A stretch of 64,000 nucleotides of DNA from Paracentrotus lividus (taxonomy: Eukaryota; Echinodermata; Echinoidea; Camarodonta; Echinidae), in assembly GCA_940671915.1 (NCBI GenBank), contig CALNVZ010002100.1, positions 4,432,720 to 4,496,719 of the forward strand. Reading direction: 5' to 3'. Shown in pieces: positions 53,479 through 61,084 of this stretch. Position 1 is the first letter of the stretch, and every line of letters begins with the position of its first letter. Both the position numbers and the translations under genes were made by a program. The notes beneath the pieces are model-generated. The model had not been told where the DNA came from and did not search any database. It saw nothing but the letters and a program-made list of their open reading frames with translations.

Positions 53479-54083
53479 GGGGGAGGGGGTTTGCGGGTCT
53501 TTGCGCCTGCTTTCCAGGCACCTGATATAAGTACATTATTTTGTTATCATCTGAAGATCGTACTTTAAACGTACATAATCAGATGTCAAAAGAATAAAGA
53601 AGAGAAACATAAAGTACCCCATATATTTGTTCAATTGATTACATTTGTTATCATTCATGGCATTAATAATTGTAAAAACTTAGTCATTGTAATATCGTAA
53701 TGTATCAATTGGTTTTATCATGTAGAGGTATAAAGCTAAACAAACTAGTTATTTCCAATAAAAACTTACCAAGAGGTAACCGTTCATATAGTTGAAGACC
53801 ATGAACTGGAAGACGATATTCCAGTTTGTTAGAAACGGATCCATGGACCATAGGAACCGTTACTCCAAAGCATAGTAGAAGACGCTCATTATTTCTTAGC
53901 ACTACGGGGGATCCTTTTGCTGCAAACTTTGACTTGATTTTGATTGCTATTGGTAGGGTTCTATTTCGAACGAGTTTAGATAACTTCGTGATACAAACAT
54001 CCTCCGAAAGTTTGCTGAATGTCAACTCCACAGGCATCATGGGGCTATAAACCAAGCGGAATGTTTCGAATGTTTTAAATGTG
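38974..54083 (-). CDS. GAREM-like adaptor gene (CABIT, proline-rich, SAM), complete 3' end
   Basis: Nine exons on the minus strand join in compatible phases apart from the damaged exon at 45038. Transcription order: N exon 53770-54083 (alternative copy 52534-52936), 45038-45223, 44472-44603, 43672-44017, 43060-43339, 42192-42297, 41473-41523, 40783-40981 and 38974-39149, about 600 residues. The first four exons form a CABIT-type all-beta region. A charged helix and proline-rich stretch, coiled-coil exons, a YEEL tyrosine motif and a C-terminal SAM domain follow. This order, and the SAM words NEKIDG and EDIM, match the GAREM family; THEMIS is related in the CABIT part but has no SAM. Vertebrate GAREM is cytoplasmic, is phosphorylated downstream of growth-factor receptors and binds GRB2 and SHP2. 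The same role is inferred. The 5' UTR and first exon are not located. Vertebrate GAREM1 is longer (nearly 900 residues). Confidence 0.8.
39150..40256 (-). other. Intron before the SAM exon, no other feature
   Basis: AT-rich intron. I see nothing further until the element at 40257. Confidence 0.6.
40257..40767. mobile_element. Composite inverted-repeat element in L-L-R-R order
   Basis: Two tandem left halves (about 40257-40388 and 40389-40522) start taatgcggcggtcacaactc. Two tandem right halves end gagttgtgaccgccgcatta at 40646 and 40767. It is GC-rich compared with its surroundings. It ends 15 bases from the 5' splice site of exon 40783-40981. A 166-codon open frame on the minus strand is an artefact of the repeat. 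Confidence 0.85.
40783..40981 (-). CDS. Coiled coil and YEEL exon of GAREM-like gene 2
   Basis: The acceptor is ttttcag and the donor gtaatt. It holds 66 codons plus one base. The first half is a heptad-rich helix (DRKQILQLQSMIDHLENI). GALYEELSDV follows, then TSTYSTPY. YEEL is shared with the paralogous gene and with vertebrate GAREM (PYEEL), where nearby tyrosines recruit SH2 proteins. Confidence 0.82.
41473..41523 (-). CDS. Micro-exon of GAREM-like gene 2
   Basis: A 51-base exon with acceptor ctatag and donor gtaagc encodes EIFQLKSAEGKQKERYE, part of a coiled coil. Its phase (0 to 0) and its end (KERYE) match the paralogue's 48-base exon ending KTKYE. Confidence 0.78.
42192..42297 (-). 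CDS. YDKLP/coiled-coil exon of GAREM-like gene 2
   Basis: The acceptor is tttcag and the donor gtaact. One base completes the preceding codon, then 35 codons follow: YDKLPIATSPADAGERKKL and a helical LEATIQKLKNDIHDKEE. It has the same phase as the paralogue's exon at 58612. Confidence 0.8.
42549..42819. mobile_element. Fold-back element, cccgtattcacaaagg termini
   Basis: Ends cccgtattcacaaaggtgt and acacctttgtgaatacggg are inverted copies around arms of about 130 bases. It lies in the intron between exons 42192 and 43060. A diverged relative is at about 22720-22980. Confidence 0.82.
43060..43339 (-). CDS. Helix and proline-rich exon of GAREM-like gene 2
   Basis: The acceptor is gttcag and the donor gtaagt; 280 bases, two bases in and two out. 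A charged helix (SMKRMISNREKEIERLKKK) is followed by proline-rich sequence with TRPPREPPRTPLQPIP and APKPKPLPKPRK. These resemble SH3 ligands of the kind GRB2 binds in THEMIS and GAREM. Binding is inferred. Confidence 0.82.
43672..44017 (-). CDS. CABIT exon, last part (GAREM-like gene 2)
   Basis: The acceptor is ataaag and the donor gtatag; 115 codons plus one base. It starts RARMPEITSND, then VVKLHRYYTDYHVIAARARD, LLSIPINT, LEDISKVLPSIFNRTNW and LTQPRLPASL. It aligns with the paralogue exon 61865-62207 along its length and with the second half of the GAREM CABIT region. Confidence 0.82.
44472..44603 (-). CDS. CABIT exon, middle part (GAREM-like gene 2)
   Basis: The acceptor is cttcag and the donor gtaaaa; 44 codons, phase 0 to 0. 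It reads VMVGYDARDEEIRFSEAMD, then YSTMISQD and LSELVKYDMPQ. It matches the paralogue exon 62929-63057 (YTTMISPN, MAELKDRKFPQ). Confidence 0.8.
44784..44940 (-). pseudogene. Decayed duplicate of the CABIT exon at 45038
   Basis: Most of the exon at 45038-45223 and part of its flanks are copied here, inside the next intron. It keeps LLDD, QSLIEATPLP and MVRVVDA in frame. It has TAA where the other copy has GAA, and a deletion of about 30 bases in its 3' half. It cannot serve as a coding exon as written. Confidence 0.78.
45038..45223 (-). CDS. CABIT exon joining N exon to the middle part (frameshifted as written)
   Basis: The acceptor is attacag and the donor gtaaat. It begins with two bases that complete Asp, then PLLDDKIYRGTKSLIEATPLP and EMVRV. 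The expected continuation DAEYSPDPMADQDAGDIIKV and ERDERG lies in another frame. One base is missing in GTGGTG(G)AT; the decayed duplicate at 44784 still has that G. A second G appears to be missing at the donor, because only then does the phase agree with the next exon and with the paralogue. Confidence 0.7.
45260..45345. repeat. GA/G-rich simple repeat
   Basis: G runs and GA repeats lie in the intron upstream of the 45038 exon. Confidence 0.9.
45575..45912. mobile_element. Fold-back element, gatcgaaccccgaccagg termini
   Basis: The ends gatcgaaccccgaccaggcc and ggcctggttgatgttcgatc are inverted copies. The match extends through atccctcccaaatattt. The length is about 330 bases, with no coding content. 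It is intronic in GAREM-like gene 2. Confidence 0.85.
46050..47770. mobile_element. Large palindrome of about 1.7 kb with an insertion in one arm
   Basis: Inner arms start at about 46436 (tgtcgccaattttttaattg) and end at about 47680 with the inverted copy. Outer arms (tcgtttgcaagtcatgttaa and complement) lie at about 46070-46135 and 47685-47750. Between the outer and inner left arms about 300 bases have been inserted (46137-46435), ending in an ATTCT repeat. The arms repeat the phrases tgacctttgacc and aaggtcaa. No transposase is seen. Confidence 0.88.
46137..46435 (+). mobile_element. Insertion with (ATTCT)n tail inside the palindrome arm
   Basis: It includes a TC-rich microsatellite (46172-46270) and ends in about five ATTCT units. 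It splits the left arm of the surrounding palindrome but has no counterpart in the right arm. The tail resembles the 3' end of a short retroposon; the family is not identified. Confidence 0.55.
48286..49379. mobile_element. Second large palindrome of about 1.1 kb
   Basis: The outer arms (aaaaagtttcgcaaatcgat and complement) lie at about 48310-48332 and 49330-49352. The match extends outward through the taaacccc/ggggttt words. Each arm contains diverged tandem copies of a phrase containing cctttttattgatatcata. It is AT-rich and non-coding. Confidence 0.82.
50260..50364 (+). mobile_element. 3' end of a non-LTR retrotransposon ORF
   Basis: The frame WNDLPFTVRTRRYNSMFTFR then KTLQEYACLL and a stop matches the WN-LP-xxR-xxxxx-FK-xLK-xL ending of CR1/Jockey-like reverse transcriptase proteins. 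Only the C-terminal tip is readable, so it is a 5'-truncated relic. Confidence 0.65.
50365..52533. other. Intron of GAREM-like gene 2, no further gene
   Basis: AT-rich. A partial copy of the ggggtagttgtcc terminus lies at about 51072. Other short open frames have no recognisable family. Confidence 0.5.
52534..52936 (-). CDS. Alternative N-terminal CABIT exon (copy 2)
   Basis: The donor gtgagt follows a G that would complete Asp with the exon at 45038, the same phase as copy 1. It encodes SMKKISRSLTLGRKKD, then NTLPISIRITKNFAAKG, ALRNGEILLLCFVV and EYRLPLYCTQLFEPLP. It aligns with copy 1 through TLPI, FAAKG, LRN-E-LLLCF and EYRLP. The 5' border is unclear; a possible acceptor follows cttgag near 52942, but its phase differs from copy 1. 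Confidence 0.7.
53438..53476. repeat. TG microsatellite
   Basis: About 40 bases of TG, followed by a G-rich stretch. Confidence 0.9.
53770..54083 (-). CDS. N-terminal CABIT exon (copy 1)
   Basis: The acceptor is gattacag and the donor gtaagt; one base, 104 codons, one base. It reads TFKTFETFRLVYSPMMPVEL, then RTLPIAIKIKSKFAAKG, LRNNERLLLCFGV and EYRLPVHGLQLYERLPL. The TLP-I-I opening and the RLPVH-G-LYE strand match the first half of a GAREM CABIT region. It needs an upstream exon or an internal ATG (MMP) as start. Confidence 0.78.
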
Positions 54084-54264
54084 CTGTAATCAATCTACTG
54101 TCGAGTGTACAACCCACTTAATGGACAATCAATCAAAACCGCACGCTCTCTATTTATTCAGAGCTTGATAAACATATCGAAACCTATATGATATTGACGT
54201 AGATAGCAGGGGAAAGGGATATGGACCCCCCCCCCCACACACACACTTTTCAGGGTAGGGATAG

Positions 54265-54583
54265 CTACACTGTAAAAAAAAATATCAAATCTGCTGTCAG
54301 CAGAGTCGCCATAAAAAAAATGTAATAAAAAAAAACAGTTTTGTTGTAAGTTTCTCCTGCAAATAATTACGTGAGAAATACAAATATACATCAGGAGTAA
54401 CACATTTGTTCCGTTTTAACCAAATACGTATGCTATAAAACTCTAATGATATTTTTCCTTCTCTTTCATCAATTCTTAAGGGAGAAATTTACAGCAAAAC
54501 TGTATTTTAAATTACATTTTTGTATGGCGACTCTGCTGACATCACTTTGCTGTATTTTGTCAATATTTTTGTTTACAGTGTAG
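54265..54583. mobile_element. MITE with tacactgtaaa termini
   Basis: The ends ctacactgtaaaaa and gtttacagtgtag are inverted copies. The arms also share gcagagtcgccata/tatggcgactctgc. CACTGTAAA ends resemble hAT-type MITEs. It sits just upstream of the N exon copy 1. Confidence 0.78.
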
Positions 54584-55533
54584 TAAAAGTAAACTCTATT
54601 GTACTTTTTTCTTTATTTTGTTTTCTGAAACCAAATATTTCAAGGATTCCTATGATACAAAGCTTTCGTAATTAAAGCTGGGGTATTGTTTCGGTAAATA
54701 AGAAAAAAAAAACCTTCAAAGTGTGAATGATATATTATAATGAAACAAATATCGTTTAAAGAAGAAGACTATTATATGATTTCATTTTTTTAAAAATGCA
54801 CTGTTTCTGGCAGACAGGTCTTATTTCGATATTGTGTTTCTCTGGGGGTAATGTTGTTTTAAGAATTTGTTTCTTCTAAATTGGAAACTGCATTTGATAA
54901 ATACCTTTAACTATGTAGGAGTAGACAAAAAAGACAAACAAAAAGCGTGTACACATAAACCCTGGATAAAAATACTTTCTCGCGTTTTATAAAATAAAAA
55001 AGACTAAGAACATTTTCTTGCATGATCGTAAACCTTCAAATGAGAGAACATATAAAATACACATTACTAAAGAAAAAAATCTTGTTCCGAAATGCTAGCA
55101 ATTTTTTTTTTATATAAAAGGAAATTCACAATCATGATAGAAAAGGCGTATGGTCTGTAATTAAACCTCGTGCCATAATAACATAAATCTTACAATAGTT
55201 TATAATTTTGTGTTTTTATCAATAAAAGCTATTACTGAAAGTGATGTTATAGAAACATGTAAATCATTTTTCCTCGCATTGCTTATCTAATAACATACCC
55301 GTATACAAGATAGATACTTAATAGAATATAATACACCCTGCATTTCTTTATTACCGTTACTATCAGTAGTGTTATGCTTTTTATAAATCTACAGGACAAG
55401 GATATTTCAGTTTGCAACTGTTTTAGGCCGTTCAAAGGCTTTGGATATCACCATGAAAATGTTATATAAACTAGTATGATGCTTGAGGTGTTCAATTAAA
55501 ATGGTTTCTGAGTTATTTGAAATGTCGTCATTA

Positions 55534-56023
55534 CAGTGCGTTCCAGACAAAAAAAGTAAGCCCAACTTTAAGAGACTCATATCGAAATTTTATTGCTTAC
55601 GTGACTTTGATATTTATTTCATAGTAAAGAGTAACTCATTTTCTATTCAATCATACCAAACTTATACATGTGCTGTGATGGAAGACTGAGCACTTGGCCT
55701 TAAAAAAAAAACAAGCGTAAAAAATTGGCCGGTACCAAATTTGAGTACAACCAGCACTTGCATTTTAATAGTCTAAGTAATCCATTGTCCTTAATATTTG
55801 GACTTAGGAAGGCTGATCACACAAAGAATGAATGATCAGAAAGCCAGGGTTGCTTCTGATAAAACCTGGTACAATTTGTTTTTGACCAGTTTTTAAGAAC
55901 TTGAGTGCTCAGTCATCCATGACAGTACAGGGAAGATTTTGGTATCACTGGATGGAACATGATGTAAAAATTAATGACGAAAACAAGGCTCTCAAAGTTG
56001 GGTTTACTTATGTTTGGGATGAA
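55534..56023. mobile_element. Fold-back related to the 36195 palindrome
   Basis: The left end ccagacaaaaaaagtaagcc plus caacttta pairs with the right end caaagttgggtttacttatg. The phrase aacccaactttg is shared with the 36195 element. The centre is diverged. Confidence 0.7.
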
Positions 56024-56934
56024 CTATATATCAAAACTGATCTGAAAAACGTAAAATTAAATGTTTACAGGGAATGAATGATGGTTTCTAAAATGCTTGA
56101 AAGCCAACTATTTATTACTAACATTAAATTAAAAAATACGTAAATGATATTTTGAAACAATAATATGACAAATATAATCAATGAACTTGATGATATGTTT
56201 CTCTGTATAGATTCAAGTCTCCAGTTAAAAGTAGATCTTGTTAATTTCATTTAGAAAAATATATATTTTGAACGTATTGGTATAATTGGTCTAATACTGA
56301 AATTGAGATAAATTGAAAAGTATAGGTAAAACACTGACATTTCCATCGAAAGCGTACGAAACAAAACGAAGTTACAATAGCCAACAAATTTTGTCAATCC
56401 AACTCCTATTTTATGATAAGATTGAATAATTTTACCATTTCAGACCTACTATTTTACACATGAATTATTGGATTATTGTACTGTCATAACATATTCCAAA
56501 ATATAATAGCAATATGTTTGCTGTCAATTGGACTTAAATAACCACAACATTCAATCTCTTTCTATTTTTGAACTCCATTCCAAGCAACACAGTAAAATGT
56601 ATCAGACAGAGACATTTTTAAAAATCATCGAAAAAAACAACAAATTTTGATCCAAATATTCTTGAAAACTATTTCATCGTTTACAGTTCCTACATTAATT
56701 GAAATATACTTCATTATTTCTTTGACACAAATACTTTGTTGATTCATTTTACATTTTACGAAGATTGATTTAATTTTCTAAATAATTTTCTTTTCAAAAC
56801 TAAAAGTACTAGACGTAATGTTATACGGTATAAATAAATAAATGTATAAAGGAGTACCTTTATATTTACAATTGAACATCCAAGTTGAAAGATTATATAA
56901 TATATTTTGTTCGAATTCTTTGGTCGAAGTACAA

Positions 56935-57225
56935 ATAAATAATAATAATATAATAAATAAGTGATTTGTATTGCGCACGTATCCATCTGTAGAGTGCTCA
57001 AGGGCGCATTATCATATTATTATTACCCCGGCTTAGCTAGGCTACCCCGAAAGGCGCTCACAGCATTCAGGGAATTTCTTCCTACCGGTACCCATTCACC
57101 TCACTTGGGTCAAGTACGGCAAATTTGCAGGTTGACACCTTGCCGAGGATGCTAGTGGTATGGACGGGATTCGAACCGCGTACCTTGTGATCGTAAGTCC
57201 GCCGACTTATCCACTCGACCACACA
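56935..57225 (-). mobile_element. tRNA-derived SINE, copy 2
   Basis: It has the same head (gtggtcgagtggataag on the RNA side is gtgtggtcgagtggataagt here) and the same body as copy 1. Its 3' part differs (ttgcgcacgtatccatctgt). It lies between the two GAREM-like genes, about 180 bases past the SAM end of gene 1. Confidence 0.85.
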
Positions 57226-57404
57226 ATCTTGCAAATTAAAAAATTAGAAATATAAACAAAAAAATCCAAATTAAACTTGCATAATACAATGCTACTTTTA
57301 TGAAACCAAACAGTGATGAGTAGATACGATTGTGTTTTCAATTTAAATAGTTTGTAGGTACACCTGAAAGTCCTAGATGCATAACTATCGTCGTTTTATC
57401 ATGT

Positions 57405-57830
57405 TTATCGATGCGTGAGGGATCCGGTTTTGAGTTTGTTGACTACCCTACGAGCTTGAGAGCATGTTTGTGAGTCATTTTCAGATCCACAAGGTGACGT
57501 TCTTGAAGGTCAACAGAAGGGCACCATTGACATCGTTCCTTCGAAACGTATCTACATATTGTCCCAACACATTCTTGAGCAGCAAGTCCCTACTTCAGCT
57601 ACGCTAAGATGTGTAATGGATCGACTTGATCGAGGAGGCGTAACTGGTACCTGATACGTGCTGAGTGAAGCTGGACGAGGCGCGGCGGAACCACCGAACG
57701 GATTGGTTTCAGGTACTCATCTTCATCAAGATGTTGTTATTGCTGGACTTTCCATTGGTAAGTCAGGTAATTCTTCATATACTGCAGGTACATATGGTAC
57801 AGCACCAGTCGGTTCCCCGCTCACCAGTGC
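57405..57830 (-). CDS. YEEL and SAM region of GAREM-like gene 1, multiply frameshifted
   Basis: The acceptor is attcag. It starts ALVSGEPTGAVPYVPAVYEE, then LPDLPMESPAITT and TGA in frame. Beyond this, DEDEYLKP, NPFGGSAAPRPASLSTYQVP, VTPPRSSRSITHLSVAEVG, LLKNVLGQYVDTFRRNDVNG, ERHLVDLKMTHKHALKLV and VNKLK follow in order but in different frames. About five single-base changes, mostly missing bases, would join them. No stop falls inside the segments and the SAM signature residues are kept, which favours sequencing error over decay. Confidence 0.68.
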
Positions 57831-60800
57831 CTGAATGGATATTAGATTTATTCAATTTTCGTCATATTCATTAAAGACAATTTTATTTTATTGAAATGAC
57901 GAAAACAATTATTTGCCATCTAAATAAACAATTTGAATTGTGTTTCTTCTTTGAAGTTTGATTCTTAGGGGAAAAAATAATAATGTGGAAATATTTTGAA
58001 CTATATATATTTCTAAACGTTCGTTAGTATGATCAATTTTTAATTCATATATCTTTTCACAACATCGGCGATTTGAGCTAAAAAGTGAGGTATTCCCTAC
58101 TGATAAAAAAAGCAACAGCTATATTTCGCTATTATTTTTTTTTTCAGAAGGAAGGGACATGTATATATTTCTTTATTCAAGTATTCATAGATACTATAGT
58201 CTGGTTACCTCGTATTTTGTCTTCCAGAAAGCGAGCGTTGTCTTCTTCGAGTAATCCTGGTATGTTATCAATAAAGGTTATGATTAGTCGTAATTCGATG
58301 AAAAGATTATTGCTTTTTTTTAATTAAGTATTACTATTATTATTTTTAGATTCTTCATAACTGTTCTCTCAAATGATTCTTTGAGCATGTTTAGTTATTC
58401 ATCACATAAAAAAAAAATCTACATTTGTAATATGATAAAAAAGAATACTACTTCAGTCACATTTTACATTGTTACATGCTAAAGTTTCAATATATTGAAT
58501 TGCTCAAAGAACAGGGTTCATATTATTCAAGCGCGTAGAGATAATTGTTTCGTATTAGGCTTTATATAAATAATGACTATCATACGATGTAAATTGAGTA
58601 GATTTCCAAACCTTCTCTTTCTTGGTCAGTATCTCCCTTAGGGTTATTAAAACATCTGGTGAAGCATCTTTTGTGTCCTTTCGGGTCCACGACTCATATC
58701 TTTAAAGATAACAGCATAATTTTGATTGAAACATAATTATGAGCTTCATGAAAGTTGTGTTTGAAAAATGACTACATCTTTATTGGTTAAAGCAACATTA
58801 TAGTTGATTATATTCATTGTCATCATCCAAAGACGATTTAGGCAAAAATAACATTAAAACAATACAAATGCGACCGGGAAAAGTTGTCTGGAACCTTGAA
58901 CTTTGACCAAATTCTCCAAAAAATATTAATAATCTTTTTATATTGCTTATTTTCTTTTGATTTTTTTTATAAGAGCATAGGGACATGTTATTTCTGCATG
59001 CAATGTGTTATGCGTTATACAAAGCACTGAATAGTAGTATCATTATTATATGAAAATGCCACAATATACGATTGAGTGTGGGCATCAATGAAAATACAGA
59101 CAAGATATATTCTTCCTAATTTGGAAGTACGTATCTCAATTGGTTTCTTGAGACATATTGTTCACATGACCTATTCCTATGGATAAGATCGTATTCATAT
59201 GGTGGATGACAAGTTTGAAGTACATATCTTAAGTGGTTTTTGACATAATGGCGATAACGATCTCAACTGATTGAATTTCAAAGGTGACCTCTGTGACCTT
59301 GACTTTTTTTTTTTTACAAAAGAAAAAATACCTATATATACCCACCGTGTGCTGTTTGTCGCCCCTTACACAGAATATACAAAATGGCAGTATAATCATC
59401 ATTTGACTGAATTTTATTGGTATAAATACAATATTTGACTTATAATATATCAGTTAACATTAATATTATCTAACATAGCAATTTAACAGAAATAGTTTCC
59501 CCCTGGGAGTCAATGACGCTGGACCAACGATCTCGCCAATCTTTCTAAGTTGACGAGTCTAACCGACCGAGCTTATTTTCACCCATCTCTACGACTTGCA
59601 ACAGGTTAAACCCCTCTTTTCGACCTGCCAAGCAGACTTGGTATCTCTTTGTTCGTTTCCCTTCTTTTCTCCAAGTTTTAGCTAATTTCCTTTCGCTCTC
59701 AGTACTTTCCGTCTTCCTCTTATCGTTATTGTTCACCATTTTTCAATGTCTGCAAGGAGGTTCGACATCTCTTAAATTCATGCATGAAAGCTCAAACCAG
59801 AATTGCTCTGCTTATACACATCACACAAAGTTCATTTATACATCATACGAAGGTAATTTCATCAGCTAAGTTGACATAATTGTTTCAAATCGAAATAATA
59901 TATCCCTAAGTACTAAGTTTAATACAAGCATGATGTAGGGGGTGACAATACTTATTGCACACGGTATATAATCAAATCGTCGTAATATGATGGTGATTAT
60001 CCTCAAGTTTAAAGTTAATGTCTCAACTGGTTCTTGAGATCAGTATTGCGATAAAGCCTGCGTCACACTGTCCCGAAGTTGAGCGAGGATGGACAAACGA
60101 TCATGGAAAATTTCAGATTTTGCTCTTTTGATCACGAAAGCATCAGACTATTCGTGTATACTTCGTGTGTTGTTCGAAATCCATCGTGTAACCTTCTGTA
60201 GACAAGCTATTGTTCGACTGTTGACCGAGTTCGGGGCTGACTTCGCCGAACCGTAACGTTTCACATTTCGTGTGTCTTTGGCTCTTTGCTCAACTTCGGG
60301 ACAGTGTGACGCCACCTTAACGATCAAACGGGACGGACGTCGGACGGACAACCCGAAGACATTTTTGCCCCCGGCAACACCTTTCATGGCGGAGGCATAA
60401 GAAAGGAAGCTGTATTATTATAAAACCGTTTCAGTAACTTACTCGTCACAGTCTGAATCCGAATCGGTGGTTCTCCTCTGATTTTCTGGTTGACGAGGTG
60501 GCAACCTAGGAGGTTCCTCTGAGTGAGAAGAGGGTCTTCTGGGGATATCTGGTGGTTTGTTATCAGGTTTAGGCCGAGGTGGTCTCACTGGTGCTGATGG
60601 ATCTATCTTATGGGTGGATTTTTTGTTCTTAAATGAATCTAAATCAGCTTTCATCCGTCTCATCTCTTTATATGCAACTATTACTTCTTCTCTTAAGTCA
60701 TCAAGCTGCTTTTCAGCCATGCTACTGGCAAACACCTTTCCTATAAAACAGTGATTTAACGGTAGTAAAGATATAGCAATACTATTATTACTTTCTAATG

Positions 60801-61045
60801 TAGTTCTACTGCAATATAGGTTTTAGAAGTGTATTTGTTGCTTTTCCTATATATAACATAATTTGTTATTTGGGTACCATATATCGTGGTCTTAAAATAC
60901 GGAGAGATAGAATTTCTGGTTTTAATACAATAATACAGTTTAAAGCCCTTCTAAAAACTCACTAATTAAAAAAAAAAAAAAGAATAATCCTGGGCTTTGC
61001 TACCTTTTCCCCTTTTCTTTTCGTGAAAGCGCAAAGAGACGCCTA

Positions 61046-61084
<39 letters not shown>

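Noticed and set aside
59545-59739. 64-codon Lys/Arg-rich open frame on the minus strand
   Set aside because: It sits in an intron of GAREM-like gene 1, has no suitable splice sites in the gene's phase and no paralogue in gene 2.
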